A stretch of DNA of 21,362 nucleotides from Clostridiales bacterium UBA3680. Its GTDB lineage: Bacteria; Bacillota; Clostridia; Lachnospirales; CAG-274. Of this stretch, positions 15,852-21,362 are shown in pieces. Each line of letters begins with the position of its first letter. Position 1 is the stretch's first letter. The position numbers and the translations under genes were made by a program. The notes under the pieces were generated by a model. It saw only the letters and a program-made list of their open reading frames with translations. It was not told where the DNA came from and ran no database searches. Where the stretch lies: positions 1 to 21,362 of the forward strand of contig DFJD01000040.1 of the NCBI GenBank assembly GCA_002372875.1, read 5' to 3'.

Positions 15852-15879
15852 TTGAAACAGAAATATGTTGCATTATACT
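15852..15879 (+). promoter_or_regulatory. Possible orphan promoter in the convergent gap
   Basis: TTGAAA (15852-15857), a 16-base spacer and TATACT (15874-15879). A transcript from it would begin near 15886 and contain only repeat copy B and the terminator hairpin at 15917-15957, so a short structured RNA of about 70 bases is possible. The match could be chance in AT-rich DNA. Confidence 0.3.
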
Positions 15880-15915
15880 AAGGAACCACTGATTAATTAA
15901 TCAGTGCTTTCCTAA
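15879..15915. repeat. Short palindromic repeat, copy B
   Basis: The core CACTGATTAATTAATCAGTG (15887-15906) is a perfect 20-base palindrome. It is extended by AAGGAA on the left and TTTCCT on the right with one mismatch and one bulge. Its first 25 bases are identical to those of the copy starting at 21297. It lies between two convergent operons and directly next to the bidirectional terminator. Confidence 0.85.
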
Positions 15916-15916
15916 C

Positions 15917-15957
15917 AAAAAAGAGTTCTGACTCATCTCGAGGCAGAACTCTTTTTT
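15917..15957. terminator. Bidirectional terminator downstream of nifU
   Basis: A perfect 14-bp stem, AAAAAAGAGTTCTG (15917-15930) with CAGAACTCTTTTTT (15944-15957), and a 13-base loop. T6 follows the stem on either strand, so it ends the minus-strand ABC/Fe-S unit and can also stop plus-strand read-through. Confidence 0.93.
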
Positions 15958-15982
15958 GGCTGTTTTTACAACACCTATTTAT

Positions 15983-16399
15983 TTACTCTTCCGGTTCTTT
16001 AATCTCACCTACAATTGGTACAGGGTCGATACCTTGCTTGGTATAATAATCAGAAAGAGCAGATTTTACTGCATCCTCCGCAAGTACCGAGCAGTGAATT
16101 TTAACGGGGGGAAGCCCGTCAAGAGCTTCCACAACTGCCTTGTTTGTAAGTTTAAGAGCGTCCTCAACGGAATTGCCTTTAATAAGCTCTGTTGCCATTG
16201 AAGAAGTTGCTATGGCAGCACCACAGCCAAATGTCTTAAATTTTGCATCGGTAATGATCCCGTCATCGATTTTGAGATACATTCTCATTATATCGCCGCA
16301 TTTTGCGTTACCGATTTCACCGACACCATCGGCATTTTCAATTTCACCAACATTTCTGGGGTTAGTAAAATGATCTATTACTTTATCACTGTACAGCAT
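15983..16399 (-). CDS. nifU: Fe-S cluster assembly scaffold, NifU N-terminal/IscU type
   Basis: 138-aa scaffold on which sulfide from the desulfurase and iron are assembled into a transient cluster before transfer to apo-proteins. The three conserved cysteines are Cys34 (NAKCGD, with Asp36), Cys59 (TFGCGAA) and Cys103 (IHCSVLAEDA). The N-terminus MLYSDKVIDHFTNPRNVGEI is family-typical. The C-terminal NFU and central ferredoxin-like domains of full-length NifU are absent. AAGGAGG (16408-16414) overlaps the nifS stop codon and lies eight bases before the ATG. It is the last gene of the six-gene minus-strand unit. Such NifS/NifU pairs serve general Fe-S assembly in Clostridia, not nitrogenase specifically; no nif structural genes are here. 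Confidence 0.94.
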   Translation of the reverse strand: MLYSDKVIDHFTNPRNVGEIENADGVGEIGNAKCGDIMRMYLKIDDGIITDAKFKTFGCGAAIATSSMATELIKGNSVEDALKLTNKAVVEALDGLPPVKIHCSVLAEDAVKSALSDYYTKQGIDPVPIVGEIKEPEE

Positions 16400-16412
16400 T
16401 TATAAAACCTCC

Positions 16413-17597
16413 TTAAACAGCATTGTTTATAATTCCTTCCCATAAGGGGGAGAATGAACGAAGTCTTTCAACGACCTTAGGTACTACCTCAATTATGTAA
16501 TCTGCATCATCTTCGGTCAGATCATCTTCAATTGATAATCTCAGTGAACCGTGAGCGACCTCGTGTGTAAGACCTAATGCAAGCAACACATGGCTCGGGT
16601 CAAGAGAACCGGAAGTACAAGCAGAGCCAGATGATGCGCAAATACCGTATGAATCGAGAAGTAATAATATAGACTCTCCTTCAATTCCCTCTATTGATAT
16701 GTTAATATTTCCGGGTAATCTTTTGTCACGGTCGCCGTTTAATCTTGTATAGGGTATTTTTAAAATTCCGTCTATTATTTTGTTTCTGATTGCAGTAATT
16801 TTCTTTCCTTTTTCATCAATATTTTTTGTGGCATCTTCTATTGCTACACCCAATCCCACGATGGCAGGCACATTTTCCGTACCTGCTCTCTTGCCTTTTT
16901 CTTGACCACCACCATGTATAAGATTGGGAATATTTATTCCCTTTCTTACATAAAGCACGCCTATACCCTTTTGAGCGTGGATTTTATGGCCCGAAAGGGA
17001 AAGCAGATCTATTCCCTGTTTGTGAACATCTATGTTTACATGACCGACTGCCTGAACAGCGTCTGTATGAAAAAGAACACCTTTTTCTTTGCAAATTTTC
17101 GCGATTTCCTCTATAGGTTGTATTGTACCTATTTCGTTATTTGCATACATTATTGTTACAAGAGCCGTATCATCTCTTATTGCTTTTTTTACATCCTCGG
17201 GATCTATAAGACCCTTTTCGTTTATCGGCACATATGTTACATCGTATCCTTTTTTTTGCAGATATTCCGTTGTATGAAGAACGGCATGGTGCTCAAATAC
17301 GGAAGTTACTATATGTTTTTTTCCCTTTGCGGCCATTAGTTCCGCAACACCTTTAATTGCCCAGTTGTCCGACTCGGAACCGCAGCTTGTAAAAAAGATC
17401 TCTTTAGGGTCTGCTCCCAAAGCTTTTGCTACCTTGTTTCTTGCATCAATTACAGCCTGTTCGTTGTCTCTTCCAAGCTTGTATATGCTTGAGGGGTTGC
17501 CATATTCATATCTGAAATAGGGCAACATTGCATTCAGTACATTTTCGGAAACTGCTGTTGTTGCAGCATTATCCGCATAGATAAATCTCTTCTTCAA
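16413..17597 (-). CDS. nifS: Cysteine desulfurase
   Basis: 394-aa PLP enzyme that converts cysteine to alanine and hands on a persulfide sulfur. Landmarks are the N-terminal YADNAATT, EHHA (His104 stacks on PLP), HTDAVQAVGH (Asp179, Gln182), SLSGHKIHAQKG with the Schiff-base Lys205, and the mobile loop GICASSGSACTSGSLDPSHV with catalytic Cys327. The start is TTG at 17597: family proteins begin immediately before YADNAATT, AAGGAGG (17606-17612) lies eight bases upstream, and no ATG is close. That ribosome site overlaps the stop of the DUF1847 gene. It is 13 bases from nifU, its expected partner. Being downstream of a transporter and a cysteine-rich protein suggests sulfur or cluster supply to that system as well as general use. 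Confidence 0.95.
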   Translation of the reverse strand: MKKRFIYADNAATTAVSENVLNAMLPYFRYEYGNPSSIYKLGRDNEQAVIDARNKVAKALGADPKEIFFTSCGSESDNWAIKGVAELMAAKGKKHIVTSVFEHHAVLHTTEYLQKKGYDVTYVPINEKGLIDPEDVKKAIRDDTALVTIMYANNEIGTIQPIEEIAKICKEKGVLFHTDAVQAVGHVNIDVHKQGIDLLSLSGHKIHAQKGIGVLYVRKGINIPNLIHGGGQEKGKRAGTENVPAIVGLGVAIEDATKNIDEKGKKITAIRNKIIDGILKIPYTRLNGDRDKRLPGNINISIEGIEGESILLLLDSYGICASSGSACTSGSLDPSHVLLALGLTHEVAHGSLRLSIEDDLTEDDADYIIEVVPKVVERLRSFSPLWEGIINNAV

Positions 17598-17610
17598 CTT
17601 TATATCCTCC

Positions 17611-18363
17611 TTAGATTTTGTTGTATATACTGTTGATTGTGTATAAAGGCACAGCAGGATTATGTCCGGTTACTCTGTCTTTAACTATCAGCACTGTTGT
17701 GGGTGCTTCAACATATCTCATGAATAAAGCATCGTGTCCTACACACAGACCGACAAGAACATTCAAATCAGTATTCTGTGCATTTAGCACTTTAGCTTGC
17801 ATGATCGGATTACACATAGACTCGTATTTTTCGCCTTTTGTAAGAGTGTCTTGCGGAGGTATACCGATTTCTGATTTTTCAATAGCTCCTATCTTACATC
17901 CGACAGCATAATATTCTATTCCGTGCTGTTTTAAAAGTTTTGCAAATATACTCGTTTCGTTCAAAAGACCGACACAGGTTGCGATTCCGACTTTTTTTGC
18001 CCCGAACTTTTTTATAAATTCAATTGTTTCCTGAACTCTTGTGTATTTTCCGTAGAAGTTTCCTTCAACATAAGCCGCTGTCAAAGCAAGTCTTCTATCG
18101 ATTTCATCATTTAGATATATATCCTTTGCGTGTTTTAAAAGATCCTTGTCTACATCGGTTGTAAGGCAAAAAGAAGGGTACTTTCCCACTTCGTTGTTAA
18201 AGCAAGCCTTGACTTTACAATCTGCACATGTAAGAGGCTGTGCAAAGCTTTTCTTTGTTTCGTTTGCAACATTATTAGAGGGTTCTTCAATAACGACCTT
18301 GACTTTTCTCGGACGTCCGGGTCCTCTTTTCTTTTTTACTTCATTTAAATTTTCTTCAGCCAT
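17611..18363 (-). CDS. DUF1847 cysteine-rich protein with N-terminal AT-hook-like motif
   Basis: 250-aa predicted cytosolic protein. The C-terminal 205 residues match the DUF1847 type (putative metal binding). A Cys cluster CADCKVKAC...C (Cys46, 49, 54, 66) is followed by ETIEFIKKFGAKKVGIATCV, YYAVGCKIG, MCNPIMQAKVLN and VLVGLCVGHDALFMRY, adding Cys130, 156, 184 and 207. Eight cysteines in such motifs suggest a metal or Fe-S site. Residues about 10-22 (KKKRGPGRPRKVK) match an AT-hook core. A Ser/Asn-rich linker joins the two parts. ATG 18363 is preferred (AAGG seven bases upstream) over a TTG at 18381 that overlaps the binding-protein stop. It lies between the transporter and nifS/nifU, 13-14 bases from each. 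Its biochemical function is unknown. Confidence 0.85.
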   Translation of the reverse strand: MAEENLNEVKKKRGPGRPRKVKVVIEEPSNNVANETKKSFAQPLTCADCKVKACFNNEVGKYPSFCLTTDVDKDLLKHAKDIYLNDEIDRRLALTAAYVEGNFYGKYTRVQETIEFIKKFGAKKVGIATCVGLLNETSIFAKLLKQHGIEYYAVGCKIGAIEKSEIGIPPQDTLTKGEKYESMCNPIMQAKVLNAQNTDLNVLVGLCVGHDALFMRYVEAPTTVLIVKDRVTGHNPAVPLYTINSIYNKI

Positions 18364-18377
18364 TATTATTCCTTCTT

Positions 18378-19478
18378 TCAAGATTTTGTTAAAACTGTTA
18401 CTTCCTCGGGAGAAACAGGAGCATCTATATTTTTTGTTAATTCCTCGTCTGTAAGACCTTCGGGATGATATGTTATTTCCTCAATAATTTCATCGGTTGT
18501 TTTTTCGCTTGATATAAGGCCGATTTCCTGAAGATCGGGAATCGTTGCTTTAAGAGCCGTTACGCCACCGTCAAGGGAAGGCTTGTAATTGTAGGTCTCC
18601 AAAACTTCGGCATTCGCTTTATAATCGCCTGCAACCCACTCATGTTCTATCTGCAAAAGAGCAGTTTCTTCCTTATGGTTTTCTACCCACTGTGCTGCCT
18701 TTAAAACAGCCTCGGTAAATTTTTTAGCTTCTTCGGGGTGTTTTTCAACAATATCACCTGTAACAAAGGATATACAGCAATACTCATCTTTAAAGTCGTC
18801 GCTTGTTGCAGTGTCAACAAGGGCTGTAAGGTTATATTCCTTTTGTGCTACGGCTGCTTGAGGGTCACCGTTTGCAATAGCATCCACAACTCCGCTGTCA
18901 AGAGCTTGAGCAAGATCCGAAGCTCCGTATACTACAAATTCGGCATCGCAATTTTCAACAGATGCATTAAGACCTGCATGAAGCATAGCTCTTCTTGCAA
19001 CGATAGTAGGTGCTGCCGCTCCCAGACCTGTGGTACCTATTTTCTTTCCTTTGAGATCGGCAACGGTCTTAATATCCGAGTCTTTGGGAACAAGTATTCT
19101 TGTACATCCTGTATGCAGACCACCTGTTATTTTCATATCCAGACCGTTCTCAACAATAGGCTGTAAATATTTTCCAAGAAGACCAAAACCTGCATTTACC
19201 TTATCGGAGCCTATCGCTTCGGGCATCTGTGCCGCATCGGTCCTAACCATCTCATACTTTAAACCAACTTCATCAAAAAAACCGAGGGTCGAAGCAACAT
19301 GAACGGGAGCCTCGCAAAGACTGCCGCTGTAAGCAATTTTTAAAACAAAGTCGTCCGAAGAGGCGGTTTGAGAAGTACCGCTTGACTGAGAATTTGTCGA
19401 GTTTGCAGAGCTACAGGCTGTCATAACTGTAAGCAATGATAAAGCTGTGATTGTTTTGATGTTTTTCTTAAATGACAT
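18378..19478 (-). CDS. ABC transporter substrate-binding lipoprotein, NitT/TauT (SsuA/NMT1-like) family
   Basis: 366-aa receptor of an importer. The signal peptide (KKNIKTITALSLLTVMTAC, Cys22 lipidated) and a Ser/Thr-rich linker (23-41) precede a two-lobed binding domain. It has IAYSGSLCEAPVHVASTLGFFDEVGL (47-72), VADLKGKKIGTTGLGAAAPTIVARRAML and SDLAQALDSGVVDAIANGDP, the usual order of sulfonate/nitrate/pyrimidine receptors. Unusually, the mature protein has five cysteines (55, 125, 177, 234, 235), with Cys55 and Cys125 where ligand-contacting loops are expected. A C-terminal acidic extension (about 325-366) is extra. AAGGAGG (19487-19493) overlaps the ATPase stop, eight bases before the ATG. 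Substrate unknown: no desulfonation enzyme is nearby, so a sulfonate label would be a guess. Confidence 0.92.
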   Translation of the reverse strand: MSFKKNIKTITALSLLTVMTACSSANSTNSQSSGTSQTASSDDFVLKIAYSGSLCEAPVHVASTLGFFDEVGLKYEMVRTDAAQMPEAIGSDKVNAGFGLLGKYLQPIVENGLDMKITGGLHTGCTRILVPKDSDIKTVADLKGKKIGTTGLGAAAPTIVARRAMLHAGLNASVENCDAEFVVYGASDLAQALDSGVVDAIANGDPQAAVAQKEYNLTALVDTATSDDFKDEYCCISFVTGDIVEKHPEEAKKFTEAVLKAAQWVENHKEETALLQIEHEWVAGDYKANAEVLETYNYKPSLDGGVTALKATIPDLQEIGLISSEKTTDEIIEEITYHPEGLTDEELTKNIDAPVSPEEVTVLTKS

Positions 19479-19491
19479 ATCAATGTCCTCC

Positions 19492-20343
19492 TTAAATATA
19501 ATAATCCGGTTCGTTTACCTGACCGGCAAAATGTAATATTTCGAGTATTTCCGAACGAAGTCTTAAGAATTCGGGATTGTTTCTTTCTCTGTTACCAAAT
19601 AAATTTATATCAATGATCTTTTCCACCTTTGACGGACGGCTGCTCATTACCACGACCTTGTCCGAAAGATAAACAGCTTCATCAACATCATGAGTGACCA
19701 TGATCGTGGTCATTCCTTTTTCTTTGTGAATTCTGTGTATTTCATCTTGCATATTCATTCTCGTAAAAGCATCGAGAGCTCCCAAAGGTTCGTCAAGAAG
19801 CAAAACCTTCGGATGACCTATAAGTGCTCTTGCGATTGCGGCTCTTTGCGCCATTCCGCCCGAGAGCTGATGAGGATATGCTTTTTCAAAGTCGGAAAGG
19901 CCGACCAGTTCAAGATATTCCTTTACAAGAGATTTGTTGTCTTTATATATTTTTCTGGTTTTTAATGAAAATGCCACATTATCATAGATATTCAGCCATG
20001 AAAAAAGTGTGGGATTTTGAAAAACAAGTCCTCTGTCATACCCCGGTTTAGTTATTGGTGTACCGTCAATACTCAAAGTTCCTTCGGTGGGTTTTTCAAG
20101 CCCTGCGATCAATCTCAAAAGAGTTGACTTGCCACATCCCGAAGGGCCTATAAAGCTGACAAAACTACCCGGCTCAATATCAAGGTCCACATTGTTAAGG
20201 GCTGTCATCAAAGTACCGTCGGGTTGTGTAAATTGTTTTACCACACCTTCAACTTTAATATTTCCGCCTGTACTTACCGTATTGTCTGCTTTTGCAGCTA
20301 TTTGTTTACTTTTAATAAATGTATTCAAAACCGCAGTTACCAT
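19492..20343 (-). CDS. ABC transporter ATPase, NitT/TauT family
   Basis: 283-aa ATP-hydrolysing subunit of the importer. Numbered from ATG 20343: Walker A GPSGCGKST (66-74), Q-loop Gln109, signature LSGGMAQ (160-166), Walker B VLLLDEP (180-186), D-loop GALD and switch His218. About 30 extra residues precede the core. ATG 20343 is chosen because GGGAG lies about seven bases upstream; an ATG at 20364 would need a ribosome site well inside the permease gene. The last seven bases of the permease gene overlap this start, indicating coupled translation. The sequence LVFQNPTLFSWLNIYDNVAF and the short C-terminal tail fit the SsuB/TauB group. Confidence 0.94.
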   Translation of the reverse strand: MVTAVLNTFIKSKQIAAKADNTVSTGGNIKVEGVVKQFTQPDGTLMTALNNVDLDIEPGSFVSFIGPSGCGKSTLLRLIAGLEKPTEGTLSIDGTPITKPGYDRGLVFQNPTLFSWLNIYDNVAFSLKTRKIYKDNKSLVKEYLELVGLSDFEKAYPHQLSGGMAQRAAIARALIGHPKVLLLDEPLGALDAFTRMNMQDEIHRIHKEKGMTTIMVTHDVDEAVYLSDKVVVMSSRPSKVEKIIDINLFGNRERNNPEFLRLRSEILEILHFAGQVNEPDYYI

Positions 20344-21278
20344 TTTATCACTCCCTTTTGCCATACAAGAATCTTATCCTTAACCTTGAACAGTAAAGTT
20401 ATAAGTATTGAAAATGTCACCGCAATGACAAGAAGCCCTGCGTAAACATTTGAATAGCTCATCATTTCTTTTTGCCAGTTCACGTACCATCCTATGCCAT
20501 ACTTAGCACCGATCATTTCAGCGGTCATAAGAGTTATAAAAGCAGAACATGTACCGTTGAATATACCTATAAATATGCTCGGCATGGCAGCGGGAAGTCC
20601 AACCTTAAATATCTTTTGAAAAGTATTTGCACCAAGTGTTTCCGAAACTTCAAAGAATGATTTTGAAATATTGTTTATACCGCTTGAGGTCATCAGTGTT
20701 GTGGGAAACCACACAGCGAGCCCTATAAGAAAACTGCTTGCACTGACTGTGTCGGGAAATACAACAAGTACAATAGGTATCCAGGCTGTGGAAGGAATAG
20801 GACCTAAAAATCTTTCCAAAGGAACAAGCCAGTAAGCTACCTTTTTGCTAAAGCCTATAGCAATACCCGCAATGATTCCTATAATTGCACCGCCTAAAAA
20901 ACCGGTAAATAGCAGCCTTGAAGAATAAGCAACACATTTGCCTATCAATGCACTGTCTTCAACAAGCACTCCTATTATCCTTGAAGGGGAAGGGAAAAAA
21001 ATCATCGGAAGAGCATTTAGCTTTGCTGTAAGTACATTATATAAGGTTATAAAAGCAATGACACCGCTCCAAAAAGCAGATTTAAAGGACATGGTATCTT
21101 TCAGTTTCTTAAAAAATATGCTTGCAACTCCCGTTAAAAAGAGCATCACGGTCAATATTGCCAAAAAGTATAAAAAGTAGGGCTTTTCTGTTGAGTTTTT
21201 CCCGTTTTCAAGCAGCTTTTCTATTAAAAGTGAAGCAGTTGAAAAAACAAAAGGGAAAAATGGTTTTAAATTTTTCAT
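20337..21278 (-). CDS. ABC transporter permease, NitT/TauT family
   Basis: 313-aa membrane subunit. A binding-protein-dependent permease core (about residues 85-310) has FPSPSRI before the first core helix and several helices including LLFTGFLGGAIIGIIAGIAI. The ATPase-contact (EAA) loop EVSETLGANTFQKIFKVGLP lies at about 213-232. An N-terminal extension of about 60 residues adds one or two more hydrophobic segments (10-24, 37-59), making it longer than SsuC/TauC (about 260 aa). ATG 21278 is preferred because the GGAG at 21288-21291 is nine bases away; it directly abuts the ATG at 21287. It is the first gene of the six-gene unit. Its upstream region holds repeat copy C within about five bases of the ribosome site, and no promoter is recognisable before the window ends. 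Confidence 0.92.
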   Translation of the reverse strand: MKNLKPFFPFVFSTASLLIEKLLENGKNSTEKPYFLYFLAILTVMLFLTGVASIFFKKLKDTMSFKSAFWSGVIAFITLYNVLTAKLNALPMIFFPSPSRIIGVLVEDSALIGKCVAYSSRLLFTGFLGGAIIGIIAGIAIGFSKKVAYWLVPLERFLGPIPSTAWIPIVLVVFPDTVSASSFLIGLAVWFPTTLMTSSGINNISKSFFEVSETLGANTFQKIFKVGLPAAMPSIFIGIFNGTCSAFITLMTAEMIGAKYGIGWYVNWQKEMMSYSNVYAGLLVIAVTFSILITLLFKVKDKILVWQKGVIKW

Positions 21279-21296
21279 TTTTTTCATCTCCTAATG

Positions 21297-21345
21297 TAAG
21301 GAACCACTGATTAATTAATCATTCGCATATTTGGTTAATGTTCCC
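21297..21345. repeat. Short palindromic repeat, copy C
   Basis: TAAGGAACCACTGATTAAT followed by TAATCA is identical to copy B for 25 bases. It then diverges, with ATTCGC as in copy A and a right side TTAATGTTCC that pairs with the left GGAAC...ATTAA. It ends four bases from the ribosome site of the ABC permease gene, so on the minus strand it lies in that operon's leader. The right boundary is approximate. Confidence 0.65.
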
Positions 21346-21362
21346 GCATACTGTGTCAAAGC

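Noticed and set aside
12800..15915. CRISPR-like reading of the repeated palindromes
   Set aside because: Copies are 1-3 kb apart, diverged, and separated by genes; there are no regular spacers or cas genes.
16902..17339. 145-codon plus-strand open frame opposite nifS
   Set aside because: Lies entirely antisense to a well-supported cysteine desulfurase gene, has no ribosome site and has a Cys/Tyr/Phe-rich composition typical of a shadow frame.
15983..17597. Evidence of nitrogen fixation from nifU/nifS
   Set aside because: Both are general Fe-S assembly genes in Clostridia; nifU lacks the C-terminal domains of the diazotroph form, and no nifHDK, nifB or nifE is present.
18738..19166. 142-codon plus-strand open frame opposite the binding-protein gene
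   Set aside because: Antisense shadow of a clear lipoprotein gene, with no promoter or ribosome site and a low-quality composition.
18378..21278. Firm assignment of the ABC importer to taurine, alkanesulfonate or nitrate
   Set aside because: Family membership does not set the substrate, and no SsuD, TauD, nitrate reductase or other substrate-linked enzyme is adjacent.
21336..21359. Minus-strand promoter using TTGACA at 21354-21359
   Set aside because: No acceptable -10 hexamer occurs 15-19 bases downstream; the best AT-rich sequences fall at the wrong distance.

Overview
The window looks like a chromosomal segment of an AT-rich, low-GC Gram-positive anaerobe of the Clostridia, probably a gut Oscillospirales/Ruminococcus-type organism. 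This rests on family resemblance only: a MetH without a reactivation domain, ammonia-dependent AsnA, strong AAGGAGG ribosome sites, lipoprotein signal peptides, a Cys4-ribbon/kinase-like membrane protein with a Thr-rich tail, and a NifS/NifU pair of clostridial type. No rRNA, tRNA, phage, insertion sequence or CRISPR array was seen.

Layout. (1) 3-2378, plus: the 3' nine-tenths of a cobalamin-dependent methionine synthase, ending at a perfect bidirectional terminator. (2) 4959-2455, minus: a consensus promoter drives asnS-asnA, pairing asparagine synthesis with its loading onto tRNA. (3) 5008-12727, plus: one near-continuous run begins with a housekeeping tRNA methyltransferase (trmL), passes through a small unknown protein, an unknown lipoprotein and a HIT hydrolase, and becomes a surface-glycan block (O-antigen polymerase/ligase-like membrane protein, membrane-bound nucleotide-sugar 4,6-dehydratase, small phosphoglycosyl transferase, SDR epimerase/reductase). 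(4) 12757-15839, plus: a new promoter, a zinc-ribbon pseudokinase and a second, larger initiating sugar transferase, closed by a terminator. (5) 21278-15983, minus: a compact six-gene unit (ABC permease, ATPase, lipoprotein binding protein, cysteine-rich DUF1847 protein with an AT-hook-like tail, NifS desulfurase, NifU scaffold). Three of its junctions carry the same TAAGGAGG stop/ribosome-site fusion eight bases before the next start.

How the genes work together. The plus-strand glycan block can make a modified UDP-sugar and load a sugar-1-phosphate onto undecaprenyl phosphate by two different initiating enzymes, but the glycosyltransferases and flippase needed to finish a glycan are not here. 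The minus-strand unit combines import of an unknown small molecule with sulfur mobilisation and Fe-S cluster assembly. It is the part of the window most likely to represent an uncharacterised system.

A short palindromic repeat related to AAGGAACCACTGATTAAT occurs at 12800, 15879 and 21297, with a weaker relative at 14299. All copies are intergenic and mostly sit in leaders or between operons.
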